From Rhabdothermincola sediminis (lineage in GTDB: Bacteria; Actinomycetota; Acidimicrobiia; Acidimicrobiales; Acidimicrobilacustridaceae), in NCBI RefSeq assembly GCF_014805525.1, contig NZ_JACFSZ010000009.1, forward strand, positions 81,527-145,526: 64,000 bases of DNA, given 5' to 3'. Position 1 is the first letter of the stretch; each line of letters begins with the position of its first letter. Positions 24,240 to 33,326 of the stretch are shown here, piece after piece. A program made the translations under genes and the position numbers. The notes beneath the pieces are model-generated. The model ran no database searches. It was not told the origin of the DNA and saw only the letters and a program-made list of their open reading frames with translations.

Positions 24240-25523
24240 GTGAGCGAGGTGACCGTGGAGCGCTGGTTGAAGCGCGCGTTCTGGGCGGCGGGGATCGTGT
24301 TCGTCGCGATCGGTGTCGTCGGGTGGTACGACCGGCTGCGCTTCGGCCACCTCGACGCGGCCTACGGCAGCATCGTCCCCTGGGGTCTGTGGGTGGCTGC
24401 CTACATCTTCTTCATCGGGTTGTCGGCGGGGTCGTTCCTGATCTCGTCGCTCGTGTACGTGTTCGGCGTGAAGCGCTTCGAACCGATCGGGCGCATCGCC
24501 CTGTTCCAGGCCCTCATCACCCTCACCTTGGCGCTGCTGGCGATCTGGGTGGATCTCGGGCACATGGGTCGGGCGTTCAACGTGTACCGCTACCCGAACT
24601 TCTCTTCCCCGATGGCGTGGATGATCTGGCTCTACAGCGCCTACTTCGCGCTGTTGGCGACGGAGCTGTGGTTCCTGCTGCGGCGGGACCTCGCCGCCGG
24701 CGCGCAGGGTTCCGGTGGTCGGGCCCGCCTGTACCGGGTGCTCGCCCTCGGCACGAAGGACACCTCGTTCGAGGCGGCCGAGAAGGATCGGAAGGTCGTG
24801 AAGGTGCTGGCCACGATCGGCATCCCGATCGCCATCATGTTCCACGGCGGTGTCGGCGCCCTGTTCGGCGTTGTATCGGCCCGTCCGGGTTGGAACAGCG
24901 GCCTGTTCCCCATCCTGTTCCTGCTCTCCGCCCTGGTCAGCGGTGGTGCACTGCTCATGCTGGTGGCGGCGATCTTCCAGGGCGGGTACCGGCGCAACGG
25001 CGACACGATCGTGGCTCTGGGTCGACTCGTGGCCGGGCTGCTCGTGCTCGACGTGATCTTCCAGATCTCGGAGTACCTCATCGCCTCGTACGGGGAGGTG
25101 CCGGGCCACGTGGAGGGGCTGAAGCTCATGTTCTCCGGCCCCTACTGGTGGGTGTTCTGGGGATGGCAGCTCGCCCTCGGCACGATCATCCCGCTCGTCA
25201 TCCTGTTCTCACGCCGCGGACGCCAGCCGCTTTGGGCCGCCGCGGCGGGAGGGCTGATCGCTCTCGGGTTCATCGGGGTGCGGCTCAACATCGTCATCCC
25301 CGCGCTCGCCACCGAGGAGATCGAGGGGCTGACGACCGCGATCGTCAGCTCACGGATCAGCACCGACTACTTCCCCAGCCTCATGGAGTGGCTGGTCGTG
25401 GTGGGCATCGCCGGCCTCGGGCTGCTGCTGTTCGGGCTGGGCGAGTCCCTCCTTCCCGTCGACCGTGCCGCCGAGCAGGCCGGTCCCGCCGACACCGCGG
25501 AGGTCGACCATGTACGTGTTTGA
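24240..25523 (+). CDS. NrfD/PsrC-type membrane quinone-interacting subunit
   Basis: 427 residues with about nine hydrophobic helices (GIVFVAIGVVGWY, WGLWVAAYIFFIGLSAGSFLISSLVYVF, ALITLTLALLAIWVDLGHMGRAF and others), typical of NrfD/PsrC proteins that exchange electrons with the quinone pool and anchor the ferredoxin subunit. The GTG start at 24240 has GAGG seven bases upstream. Its end overlaps the catalytic-subunit start by 14 bases, so translation is coupled. Confidence 0.9.
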   Translation: MSEVTVERWLKRAFWAAGIVFVAIGVVGWYDRLRFGHLDAAYGSIVPWGLWVAAYIFFIGLSAGSFLISSLVYVFGVKRFEPIGRIALFQALITLTLALLAIWVDLGHMGRAFNVYRYPNFSSPMAWMIWLYSAYFALLATELWFLLRRDLAAGAQGSGGRARLYRVLALGTKDTSFEAAEKDRKVVKVLATIGIPIAIMFHGGVGALFGVVSARPGWNSGLFPILFLLSALVSGGALLMLVAAIFQGGYRRNGDTIVALGRLVAGLLVLDVIFQISEYLIASYGEVPGHVEGLKLMFSGPYWWVFWGWQLALGTIIPLVILFSRRGRQPLWAAAAGGLIALGFIGVRLNIVIPALATEEIEGLTTAIVSSRISTDYFPSLMEWLVVVGIAGLGLLLFGLGESLLPVDRAAEQAGPADTAEVDHVRV

Positions 25524-28023
25524 CAGGGCCGTCGGCCGTCGTGCGTTCATCCGTGGTGGTGGCGCCACCGTCGCCGGGGCGGTCGCAGGCGTCGGGCTGA
25601 CCGGCTGCGCCGGCGACGCCACCGAGCACGCCCTCCCCGTCGACGAGGAGGGCCGGGCTGTCTGGGGGCGCGAATCCGGTGAGTGGATCCCGAGCTGCTG
25701 CAACATGTGCGGCGGGCAGTGCGGGATCATGGTCCATGTCGTCGACGGCACGGTCACGAAGATCGAGCCGAACAACTGGAACCCGAACAACTACACCAAC
25801 ATCTCGACGGACTTCTTCGACGGCTACAGCGAGACCTACGGCGTCGCCGAGGGGTCGGTGATCTGCCCCAAAGGCAACGCCGGCATCGCCCAGCTGTACG
25901 ACCCGGACCGCGTCTCGAAGCCGTTGAAGCGCACCAACCCCGACAAGTCGCTCGATGCCGACCCGGCCTGGGAGGAGATCTCCTGGGACCAGGCGCTCGA
26001 CGAGATCGCCGGGCGTCTCCGCGCCCTGCGTGACGCCGGAGAGGCCCACAAGCTGCTGTGGATCAGCGAGGACCACTCGTTCGTCCACATCCAGCAGGAC
26101 TTCACCGAGCTGTACGGCACCCCCAACTACTCCAACCACTCGAACCTGTGCGACGTGGCGCGCAAAGCGTCGTGCAAGTCCGTCATGGGTGACGAACGGC
26201 CGTTGGCGGACACGATCCAGTCGCGGTACGTGATGCTGTTCGGCTGGAACCCGACGTCGGCGATCAAGTGGGTGCACCTGCCCCGGATCATCACCCGGGC
26301 CGTCGAGAACGGCGCCCGGCTCGTCGTGGTCGACCCCTACCTGTCTGACACCGCCGCGAAGGCCCACGAGTGGGTCTCGCTGCGCCCCGGCACTGACGGC
26401 GCGCTGGCGCTCGCCATGGCCCACGTCATCATCCGGGACGAGCTGTACGACCGGGAGTTCATCGAGAACTGGACGGTCGGGTTCGACGAGTTCCGGGCTC
26501 ACGTGGCCGACAAGACCCCCGAGTGGGCCGAGGAGATCACCTCCGTGCGGGCCGCCACGATCGAGCGGTTGGCCACCGAGCTCGCGACCACCAAGCCAGC
26601 GCTGGTCGACTTCTGGAGTGGGCCCGGCCAGCACTCCAACGGGGTGCAGGGCGGGCGGGCGATCGCCCACCTCAACACGCTGATCGGCTCCTGGGACCGG
26701 CCCGGGGGGATGATCATCCCGTCCCGCAAGGGCAACAAGCACGTGCACATCGACCCGGACCCCGCGGTCGAGGCGACCCTCGAGCAGCCACGGTTCGACC
26801 AACTCGACACCTACCCGCTCGGCCACAAGTCCGGGGTCTACGCCCGCATGTTCGAGAACCTGCTCGAGGGCAAGGGTCCCTACGACGCCAAGGCCATGGT
26901 GTGCATCTTCCAGAACCCGGTGATGGCCGTGCCGGGCGCGGATCGGGTCGCCGAGGCGCTCGCCAAGCTCGAGCTGTTCGTGGTCGTGGACACCATGCTC
27001 AGCGAGACGGCGATGCTCGCCGACTACGTGCTGCCCGGCAGCACCTACCTCGAGCGCTACGACTTGAACACCCACTGGGTCACCTGGACCGCGATCGGTC
27101 TGCGCCAGCCGGTGCTCAAGCCGATCTTCGGTCAGCCGACCGAGTACGAGATCGTCACCGAGCTCGGCCGCCGGCTCGACCTGCGGGACGCGGACGGCAA
27201 GCCGTTCTTCCGGATCGGGCCCGTGTCGGGCACCGAGATCGACGACACGACGGCCTGGTACGAGGAGTACCTGTCGGCCGAGCTGCAGGCCGGCCCGGGC
27301 ATCACCCTCGAGGAGCTGAAGGCCATGCCCGGTGCGGTGTATGTGAGCACCAAGGGCACCGAGTACGCCAAGTACGACACCGTGTTGGCTCCGGACAAGC
27401 TCGCGACCGCGTACTTCGACGGTGACCCCACCGCCGAGGGCACCGCGATCTGGGACAAGCCCAAGGACGAGGGTGGCACGCTCATCGGTCACATCATCGG
27501 TGGCCAGCCCCGGCGGGGGTTCTTCACCGAGAGCGGCAAGGTGGAGTTCGTCTCGACCTCGCTGGCCGGCAAGAAGGACGCGGCCGGCAACGAGGTCGAC
27601 CCGCTCCCGGTGTACACCCCCCGGGACTGGCAGCCCGACCGGCAGTACCCGCTCTACCTCATCAACTGGAAGGAGGCGTCCCACACGCACTCCCGCACCC
27701 AGAACAACGCCATCCTGCTCGAGTTGAAGGCCGACAACCCGCTCGTCGTGCACCCCGACACCGCGGAGCGCTTCGGCGTGAGAGACGGGGAGCAGGCCTG
27801 GGTGACGTCCCCCTACGGGAGGGTCCAGGCACGCGTGCAGGTCAGCCGGCGGATCCACCCCGAGGTGGTCGGCCTCCAGCACGGCTTCGGGCACCGGGCC
27901 CTGGGGCGGCTCGCCCGTGGGCGCGGGACCGCCGACGGGGTGCTCCGCCCCGTCAAGGCGGATCCGCTGTCGGGCATGGCGTTGCACAAGGAGGCCTGCG
28001 TCACCATCAGTCCTGTCCGCTGA
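25510..28023 (+). CDS. Mo-bisPGD oxidoreductase catalytic subunit, Tat-exported (ArrA/SrdA/PsrA-like), substrate unassigned
   Basis: 837 residues. Leader GRRAFIRGGG with a possible lipobox (LTGC) marks Tat export. The N-terminal [4Fe-4S] set is Cys64-x2-Cys67-x3-Cys71-x47-Cys119 (CNMCGGQC, VICPKG). A Cys in NHSNLCDVARK near residue 214 sits where the Mo-ligand Cys of polysulfide, thiosulfate and arsenate reductases lies. YDPDRVSKPLKRTNP and ISWDQALDEIA are shared with respiratory arsenate reductases. Gene order B-C-A is like selenate reductase SrdBCA. The arsenic genes beside it make As(V)/As(III) the first guess; selenate, sulfur oxyanions or others remain possible. Confidence 0.88.
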   Translation: MYVFDRAVGRRAFIRGGGATVAGAVAGVGLTGCAGDATEHALPVDEEGRAVWGRESGEWIPSCCNMCGGQCGIMVHVVDGTVTKIEPNNWNPNNYTNISTDFFDGYSETYGVAEGSVICPKGNAGIAQLYDPDRVSKPLKRTNPDKSLDADPAWEEISWDQALDEIAGRLRALRDAGEAHKLLWISEDHSFVHIQQDFTELYGTPNYSNHSNLCDVARKASCKSVMGDERPLADTIQSRYVMLFGWNPTSAIKWVHLPRIITRAVENGARLVVVDPYLSDTAAKAHEWVSLRPGTDGALALAMAHVIIRDELYDREFIENWTVGFDEFRAHVADKTPEWAEEITSVRAATIERLATELATTKPALVDFWSGPGQHSNGVQGGRAIAHLNTLIGSWDRPGGMIIPSRKGNKHVHIDPDPAVEATLEQPRFDQLDTYPLGHKSGVYARMFENLLEGKGPYDAKAMVCIFQNPVMAVPGADRVAEALAKLELFVVVDTMLSETAMLADYVLPGSTYLERYDLNTHWVTWTAIGLRQPVLKPIFGQPTEYEIVTELGRRLDLRDADGKPFFRIGPVSGTEIDDTTAWYEEYLSAELQAGPGITLEELKAMPGAVYVSTKGTEYAKYDTVLAPDKLATAYFDGDPTAEGTAIWDKPKDEGGTLIGHIIGGQPRRGFFTESGKVEFVSTSLAGKKDAAGNEVDPLPVYTPRDWQPDRQYPLYLINWKEASHTHSRTQNNAILLELKADNPLVVHPDTAERFGVRDGEQAWVTSPYGRVQARVQVSRRIHPEVVGLQHGFGHRALGRLARGRGTADGVLRPVKADPLSGMALHKEACVTISPVR

Positions 28024-28039
28024 ACCGTTCAGCCCGTCT

Positions 28040-28084
28040 GCCGCCCCGGCGGTGCCTTGGTGTCCGAGGCGTCGCCGGGGCGGC
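28040..28084 (+). terminator. GC-rich hairpin after the molybdoenzyme gene
   Basis: Perfect 12-base arms GCCGCCCCGGCG (28040-28051) and CGCCGGGGCGGC (28073-28084) with a 21-base loop, starting 16 bases after the stop. No T-run, as is common in high-GC actinobacteria, so termination strength is uncertain. Confidence 0.5.
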
Positions 28085-28113
28085 GGCGTGTCCGGCCAGT
28101 TCGCCACCACGAC

Positions 28114-28141
28114 CGTTACCTGCCGTTCACCCACAATTCAG
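28114..28141 (+). promoter_or_regulatory. Pho-box-like repeats upstream of pstS
   Basis: GTTACC (28115), GTTCAC (28125) and ATTCAG (28136) recur at 10-11 base spacing, resembling the 11-base direct repeats bound by PhoP in Streptomyces (GTTCACC). They lie about 100 bases before pstS. Points to phosphate-starvation control of pstSCAB, by pattern only. Confidence 0.45.
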
Positions 28142-28220
28142 CCAGGCCTCACCAGGTGGTCCGTCGGGATACACCTCCGGTTCTTAGCGTCCCGTCGTCC
28201 ATGACTTCACAGCCAAGGAG

Positions 28221-29219
28221 ATGACGGTGCGAACGATTCGGTACGTAGGGCTGGCCCTTGCGCTCACAACGAGCGTGAGCCTGGCTGCCTGCTCGGACAG
28301 CGATACGTCCGGTGATGGCGGTTCGACTGCCACGACGGCGGCCCAGTCGGGCGGTTCCGGTTCCGATCAGAAGCTCTCGGGCTCGATCCGCATCGACGGT
28401 TCGAGCACCGTCACCCCCCTGATCTCGCTGGCCGCCGAGGACTTCCAGGCCGAGAACCCGGGCGTCCAGGTGACGGTGGGCACCTCGGGCACCGGTGGTG
28501 GCTTCGAGAAGTTCTGCAACGGTGAGACGGACTTCTCGATGGCATCCCGCCCGATCAAGGACTCCGAGAAGCAGGCTTGCGCGGCGAAGGGCATCGAGCC
28601 GCTCGAGCTCATCGTTGCCAACGACGGTCTCTCGGTGGTCGTGAACCCGGCGAACGACTGGGCCGAGTGCCTCACGGTGGAGCAACTCAACGAGATCTGG
28701 AAGCCTGGGAGCACGATCAAAAACTGGAACCAGATCGACCCGTCGTTCCCTGACGAGCCGCTGACCCTGTACGGCGCAGGCTCGGACTCGGGGACCTTCG
28801 ACTACTTCACCGCCGCCATCAACGGTGAGGAGGGAGCGACCCGCACGGACTACAACCCGAGCGAGGACGACAACGTGACGGTCACCGGGGTCGCCGGTTC
28901 GAAAGGGGCGATGGGCTACTTCGGTCTCTCCTACCTCCTCGAGAACAAGGGCAAGGTGAAGGGCCTCGCCATCGATGGGGGTGACGGGTGCGTCGAGCCG
29001 ACCACGGAGACCGTGCAGTCCGGCGAGTACAAGCCGCTTGGCCGGCCGCTGTTCATCTACACCAAGGCCGATGCCGCCAAGCGCCCCGAGGTGAAGGCTT
29101 TCGCCAAGTTCTACTTCGACAACCAGGAGATGATCACCGAAGAAGCGCTGTTCGTGCCGCTCACCGAGGAGCAGGTTTCGAAGGCACGAGAAGAGCTCGC
29201 GGCCATCGAGTCGAAGTGA
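28221..29219 (+). CDS. pstS: PstS phosphate-binding lipoprotein
   Basis: 332 residues. Signal peptide with lipobox LAAC (residues ~21-24), Ser/Gly/Thr-rich linker, then a periplasmic-binding fold. Phosphate-contact motifs: [26 protein letters not shown] and [13 protein letters not shown]. Binds phosphate outside the membrane and delivers it to PstCA. PstS from arsenic-rich settings often discriminates against arsenate, which would suit the neighbours, but selectivity cannot be judged here. The start has AAGGAG upstream. Confidence 0.93.
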   Translation: MTVRTIRYVGLALALTTSVSLAACSDSDTSGDGGSTATTAAQSGGSGSDQKLSGSIRIDGSSTVTPLISLAAEDFQAENPGVQVTVGTSGTGGGFEKFCNGETDFSMASRPIKDSEKQACAAKGIEPLELIVANDGLSVVVNPANDWAECLTVEQLNEIWKPGSTIKNWNQIDPSFPDEPLTLYGAGSDSGTFDYFTAAINGEEGATRTDYNPSEDDNVTVTGVAGSKGAMGYFGLSYLLENKGKVKGLAIDGGDGCVEPTTETVQSGEYKPLGRPLFIYTKADAAKRPEVKAFAKFYFDNQEMITEEALFVPLTEEQVSKAREELAAIESK

Positions 29220-30184
29220 GTGCGGCAACGTCGACATCGGTGCCCAGCCCGCTCGAGTTGGCGGAGGGGAGCCTGCTCCCCTCCGCCGGCCTGCGGCGGC
29301 GTCTTCTGATCGAGCGTCTGGTCCGTGCGTCGCTGGCCGTCGTGGCGCTGCTGTCGGTGGGCATCACCGTGGCGATCGTGCTGTCGCTGCTACGACCGGC
29401 GATCGAGTTCTTCGCCGAGATCCCACTGTCGGAGTTCTTCGGTGGGACCACCTGGGCACCGCTGTTCGTGCCGCCACAGTTCGGGGTGTGGCCTCTGGTC
29501 ACCGGCACACTGCTGATCATGGTGATCGCGGTCGCCGTGGCCGTCCCGTTCGGGCTCGGTGTGGCGTTCTACCTCAACGAGTACGCCTCCAGCCGCGTTC
29601 GGCGGATCCTCAAGCCGGTGCTCGAGATCCTCGCGGGCATCCCGACGGTCGTGTTCGGCTTCTTCGCCCTCTACTTCGTCAACCCCGAGATCGTGCAGCG
29701 CTTCTGGCCGTTCGGTCAGGTGGGCACCTTCTCGGCTCTCGCCGCCGGTCTGATGGTGGGGGTCATGATCCTGCCGACGATGGCGTCGTTGTCCGAGGAC
29801 GCGTTCTCGGCGGTCCCGGGCGCGCTGCGGGACGGCTCGCTCGCGCTGGGGGCCACCAGGCGTGAGACCTGCACCAAGGTCATCCTTCCGGCGGCGGCGT
29901 CCGGTGTGATGGCCGCCACGGTTCTCGCCTTCTCCCGTGCGATCGGAGAGACCACGATCGTGCTGCTGGCCGCCGGCTCCAACCCCCAGTTCACGCTCGA
30001 TCCGGGGCAGGGGGTCCAGACCATGGCATCGTTCATCGGCTTCGCCGGCATCGGCGACCAGCCGACCGGCTCGACCGGTTACAAGACGATCTTCGCCGTC
30101 GGCACGCTGCTGTTCCTGATCACCTTCGTGCTCAACATGATCAGCGTCCGAGTGGTCAAGCGGTACCGGGAGGTGTACGAGTGA
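29216..30184 (+). CDS. pstC: PstC phosphate ABC permease
   Basis: 322 residues, six predicted helices, with the permease loop LRDGSLALGATRRETCTKVILPAAASG (EAA-type) that contacts PstB. The GTG start overlaps the pstS stop by four bases (GTGA), indicating coupling. Forms the channel with PstA. Confidence 0.92.
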   Translation: MSAATSTSVPSPLELAEGSLLPSAGLRRRLLIERLVRASLAVVALLSVGITVAIVLSLLRPAIEFFAEIPLSEFFGGTTWAPLFVPPQFGVWPLVTGTLLIMVIAVAVAVPFGLGVAFYLNEYASSRVRRILKPVLEILAGIPTVVFGFFALYFVNPEIVQRFWPFGQVGTFSALAAGLMVGVMILPTMASLSEDAFSAVPGALRDGSLALGATRRETCTKVILPAAASGVMAATVLAFSRAIGETTIVLLAAGSNPQFTLDPGQGVQTMASFIGFAGIGDQPTGSTGYKTIFAVGTLLFLITFVLNMISVRVVKRYREVYE

Positions 30185-31095
30185 CCTCCGCTCACTCCGC
30201 GAACGCCGCTGCCGGGGACGCGGTCTCGCTGGCCGACGCCACCTCGACCCGCCGACGTGGCATCGACGTCGTGTTCCGTGTGGCGCTGGCGTTCAGCGTC
30301 GGCGTCGCGCTGATCACGCTCGGGGCCCTCTTGATCGACGTCTTCCTTCAGGGACGGCCACGCCTGAACACCGAGCTGCTCACCAACATGCCGTCGAACC
30401 GGCCGGCCAAGGCGGGGATCCAGTCGGCCATCTTCGGCTCACTGTGGTGTGTCGGTATCACGGCGTTGGTGTCGCTACCGATCGGGGTGGGTACTGCGGT
30501 CTACCTGGAGCACTACGCCCGACGCGATCGATGGTACGTGCGGTTGACCGAGCTCAACATCCAGAACCTCGCCGGAGTGCCTTCGGTGGTGTTCGGAATC
30601 CTCGGGCTCGCCTTCATCGCCCGGGAGCCGTTGTCGTGGGGGTTCACCGTCGGAACCGGAGCGATGGTGCTCACCATCCTCGTGCTCCCCACGGTGATCA
30701 TCGCCTCCCGTGAGGCGATCCGCGCCGTCCCGCCGTCTTTGGTGGACGGGGCGTTGGCGCTCGGTGCCACTCGGTGGCAGGCCATCTGGCGTCAGGTGCT
30801 GCCCAGCGCTCTGCCGGGGATCGCGACCGGCAGCATCCTTTCCGTGTCGAGGGCGCTGGGGGAGTCGGCACCGCTGCTCCTGCTTGGCGCGCTCACGTTC
30901 GTGACCTTCAACCCGACGGGTCTCGACAGCGGCTACACCGTGCTGCCGCTGCTGATCTTCAAGTACGCGTCGGACGCGAAGGCGGAGTTGCACGTGGTGG
31001 CGGCCGCCGCCATCGTCGTGCTGCTCGCCATGCTCCTGCTGCTCAACTCGACAGCCATCGTGCTTCGGAACCACTTCGAGAAGCGTCGTTCCTAG
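30181..31095 (+). CDS. pstA: PstA phosphate ABC permease
   Basis: 304 residues, six helices, EAA loop [31 protein letters not shown]. The GTG start overlaps the pstC stop by four bases. Order and coupling are those of a standard pstSCAB operon. Confidence 0.92.
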   Translation: MTSAHSANAAAGDAVSLADATSTRRRGIDVVFRVALAFSVGVALITLGALLIDVFLQGRPRLNTELLTNMPSNRPAKAGIQSAIFGSLWCVGITALVSLPIGVGTAVYLEHYARRDRWYVRLTELNIQNLAGVPSVVFGILGLAFIAREPLSWGFTVGTGAMVLTILVLPTVIIASREAIRAVPPSLVDGALALGATRWQAIWRQVLPSALPGIATGSILSVSRALGESAPLLLLGALTFVTFNPTGLDSGYTVLPLLIFKYASDAKAELHVVAAAAIVVLLAMLLLLNSTAIVLRNHFEKRRS

Positions 31096-31123
31096 TAAGG
31101 CCCCCGACTCCGAGGATCAGGCA

Positions 31124-31984
31124 ATGCCCCAGAAGTCATCGCTCGTCCAGGTCTCGGCCCCCACCGCCGAGACCGCTACCACCGGAGTCGAGCCGTCCGA
31201 CACCGAGGTCTTCGTCGTGAAGGACCTCTCCGTCTTCTACGGGGGCTTCCGGGCGGTCCGCGACGCGTCCATGACCATCTACCAGGGTGAGATCACGGCG
31301 CTCATCGGCCCGTCCGGCTGCGGAAAGTCGACGCTGCTGCGCTGCTTCAACCGCATGAACGACCTGATCGAGGGCGCTCGGGTCGAGGGGCAGATCCTCT
31401 ACCACGGCATCGACCTCTACGGGAAGGACGCCCATCCCGGCGAGGTCCGCCGTCGGATCGGGATGGTGTTCCAGAAGCCGAACCCGTTCCCGAAGAGCAT
31501 CTACGACAACGTTGCCTTCGGACCCCGGGTCAACAACCGGATCCGCAAGACCGACCTCGACGACCTGGTCGAGCAGAGCCTGCGTCGAGCGGCGTTGTGG
31601 GACGAGGTGAAGGACCGCCTGAAGACCTCCGCCCTCGGCCTGTCCGGTGGGCAACAGCAGCGCCTCTGCATCGCCCGTGCGATCGCCGTGGACCCGGACG
31701 TGCTGCTGATGGACGAGCCCTGTTCGGCGCTCGACCCGATCGCCACGAGTCGGATCGAGGATCTCATGCACGAGATCAAAGCCGACTACACGATCGTGAT
31801 CGTCACCCACAACATGCAGCAGGCCGCCCGGGTGAGTGACCGCACAGCGTTCTTCACCACGGAGGTGTCCGAGACCAGCGACCGGCGCACCGGGGTCCTC
31901 GTGGAGTACGACCGGACCGAGGTCATCTTCTCCAACCCCGCCGACGAGCGCACCGAGCTCTACGTCACCGGGCGTTTCGGCTGA
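31124..31984 (+). CDS. pstB: PstB phosphate ABC ATPase
   Basis: 286 residues. Walker [10 protein letters not shown], signature [17 protein letters not shown], Walker [17 protein letters not shown]-loop [13 protein letters not shown]; these are specific to PstB. An N-terminal extension of ~30 residues precedes the usual start. Its 3' end overlaps the convergent recD remnant by 20 bases. No phoU follows. Confidence 0.95.
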   Translation: MPQKSSLVQVSAPTAETATTGVEPSDTEVFVVKDLSVFYGGFRAVRDASMTIYQGEITALIGPSGCGKSTLLRCFNRMNDLIEGARVEGQILYHGIDLYGKDAHPGEVRRRIGMVFQKPNPFPKSIYDNVAFGPRVNNRIRKTDLDDLVEQSLRRAALWDEVKDRLKTSALGLSGGQQQRLCIARAIAVDPDVLLMDEPCSALDPIATSRIEDLMHEIKADYTIVIVTHNMQQAARVSDRTAFFTTEVSETSDRRTGVLVEYDRTEVIFSNPADERTELYVTGRFG

Positions 31985-32182
31985 GCTCGGTCCGCTCGGT
32001 CCCCGGCTGCGGCCACAGCCGCTCCCGCAGCCCCGAGGCGCGCCGGATCGGCCGGGCGACGGCGGACCGCACCGCGGCCTCGGTACCGACCACGGTGACT
32101 CGCTCGCGTGCCCGGGTCACGGCGGTGCAGAGCAGTTCCCGGGAGAGGATCGGTGAGCCGGCCGAGGTGAGGGAGACGACGG
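31965..32182 (-). pseudogene. recD: C-terminal remnant of RecD-type helicase, cut by the IS
   Basis: About 70 codons on the minus strand end naturally with ...[25 protein letters not shown]. The segment SPILSRELLCTAVTRARERVTVVG is the conserved superfamily-I helicase motif VI region of RecD (exonuclease V alpha). The frame is joined directly to the left end of the IS at 32183, so at least 90 percent of the gene is missing; nothing like the rest is in the window. Non-functional. Confidence 0.8.
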
Positions 32183-32221
32183 GGGTCTGCCGCGAGTTCG
32201 GTTGGCGGTGGTTGTGTGTGA

Positions 32222-32905
32222 TCATGCTGCGTTGGCGTCCTGGTCGGGGTCGAAGGTGAGGTTGTACTCGACCGGGGTGAGGCTGCCCAGGGCGCGTTGG
32301 CGGCGGCAGTGGTTGTAGGTGTGTTCGATCCAGTGGACGACCTCGTTGTGGAGCTCGTCGCGAGTGTCCCACTGCTTGCGGTTGAGGACGTTGTTCTGCA
32401 GCAGCGAGAAGAACGACTCCATGGCCGCGTTGTCGCTCGCCGAGGCGACTCGGCCCATCGAGCCTTTGAGCGCGGCGGCTTTGAGGCCGGCCCGGAACAA
32501 CCTCGAGCGGAACTGGCTGGCCTGATCCGGGTGGACGATGACCACACCGGCGGGCGATAGTGGCCGTGGCGCGGCGGCCAGCTTCGCGGTCATGTGGGGC
32601 CCGAGTGCGTAGCCCACGATCCGGTTCGAGAACACGTCCTTGATGACGCAGGCGTAGAGCTTGCCCTCGCCGGTGGGGTGCTCGGTGATGTCGGTGAGCC
32701 AGATGGCATCGGGCCGCGGCGCGGTGAGGTTCCGTCGGACCAGATCGTCGTGCACGGCGGGCTCCGACTGCTTCCCGGTGCCTTTTGCGGCCCTTGCGGA
32801 CCGTCGTGGAGAACACCCTGTTTTACGAGCACAACCACCACACGCGGCGCTCACTGACGGTGTGGTCCCTTCGCCGGCAAGGTCACCGACCAGCGGGTGC
32901 ATCAT
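32222..32905 (-). pseudogene. IS3-family transposase OrfB, decayed
   Basis: The DDE core is still readable: first Asp in WLTDITEH, second in HPDQASQF, Glu in [11 protein letters not shown], and the C-terminal [13 protein letters not shown]. The N-terminal ~80 residues are absent. In 32785-32870 the family sequence ([11 protein letters not shown], then [13 protein letters not shown]) is found in another frame with a TAA stop between, so there are two compensating frameshifts and a nonsense codon. Confidence 0.8.
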
Positions 32906-33192
32906 CTTGGGATGGCGTCCTTCGCGAAGTGCGCCGTCGCTCGCCGCAGGATCTCCACCTCTTGCTCCAGGCGGCGCTTGTCCCGACGCAACCGGACGAT
33001 CTCGGTCTGCTCCGCGGAGGTCAACCCGTCCAGGACGCCGTCGTCGATCTCGGCCGGGCGCTTCCAGAGGCGCACCGACTCGAACGAGATACCGAAATCC
33101 GCAGCCACCTCGGCGAGCGTCATGTCACCCCGGCGCGCCACCCGGGCCACATCAGCCTTGAACTCGGGGGGGGGGGGGTACTTCTTGGGCAT
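32902..33192 (-). CDS. IS3-family OrfA (transposase helix-turn-helix subunit)
   Basis: 96 residues: HTH segment [24 protein letters not shown] and a C-terminal leucine-zipper-like coil ([26 protein letters not shown]). The early PPPP is coded by a run of 13 C (33166-33178 as G on the plus strand), longer than the two prolines usual in relatives. Its TGA overlaps the OrfB ATG. Intact frame, but OrfB is broken. Confidence 0.8.
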   Translation of the reverse strand: MPKKYPPPPEFKADVARVARRGDMTLAEVAADFGISFESVRLWKRPAEIDDGVLDGLTSAEQTEIVRLRRDKRRLEQEVEILRRATAHFAKDAIPR

Positions 33193-33267
33193 GGCATCCA
33201 TCCGCTCCGGTGGGGGAACCCCACACATAACCCACACATAAGATGTCAACCAGACCCGCGGCAGACC

Positions 33268-33298
33268 CGCGTGCTGGGGCACGCCTTTGACAGGCCGG
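33268..33298. repeat. Truncated copy of dispersed palindrome (copy 3)
   Basis: Right arm 33279-33298 complete, loop TGGG, but only seven bases of the left arm (33268-33274) survive, cut exactly by the IS right end. The right arm differs from copy 2 at two positions. Confidence 0.75.
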
Positions 33299-33326
33299 TT
33301 GGGCGGGTTGGGTGGATCAGGGTAGG

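Larger units (their letters stand above)
32183..33268 (-). mobile_element. Degenerate IS3-family insertion sequence
   Basis: Bounded by imperfect terminal inverted repeats: 32183-32206 and 33245-33268 agree at 20 of 24 positions (GGGTCTGCCGCG...). It encodes OrfA then OrfB on the minus strand. At 1086 bases it is shorter than usual for the family (~1.2-1.5 kb), because the HTH-21 part of OrfB is missing. No target duplication is visible at the flanks (CGG left, GCG right), fitting a rearrangement. Probably immobile. Confidence 0.85.

Noticed and set aside
25510..28023. Firm naming of the Mo subunit as ArrA
   Set aside because: Motifs only place it in the Cys-ligand group that also contains PsrA, PhsA, SrdA and ArxA; the arsenic context is not enough to fix the substrate.
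25381..28134. A 917-codon open frame on the minus strand opposite the molybdoenzyme gene
   Set aside because: It is the antisense shadow of a clearly conserved gene in GC-rich DNA and has no family motif of its own.
32183..33268. Active composite transposon carrying the ars block
   Set aside because: The right IS is decayed and the left copy is only 70 bases, with no target duplication, so present mobility is unlikely.
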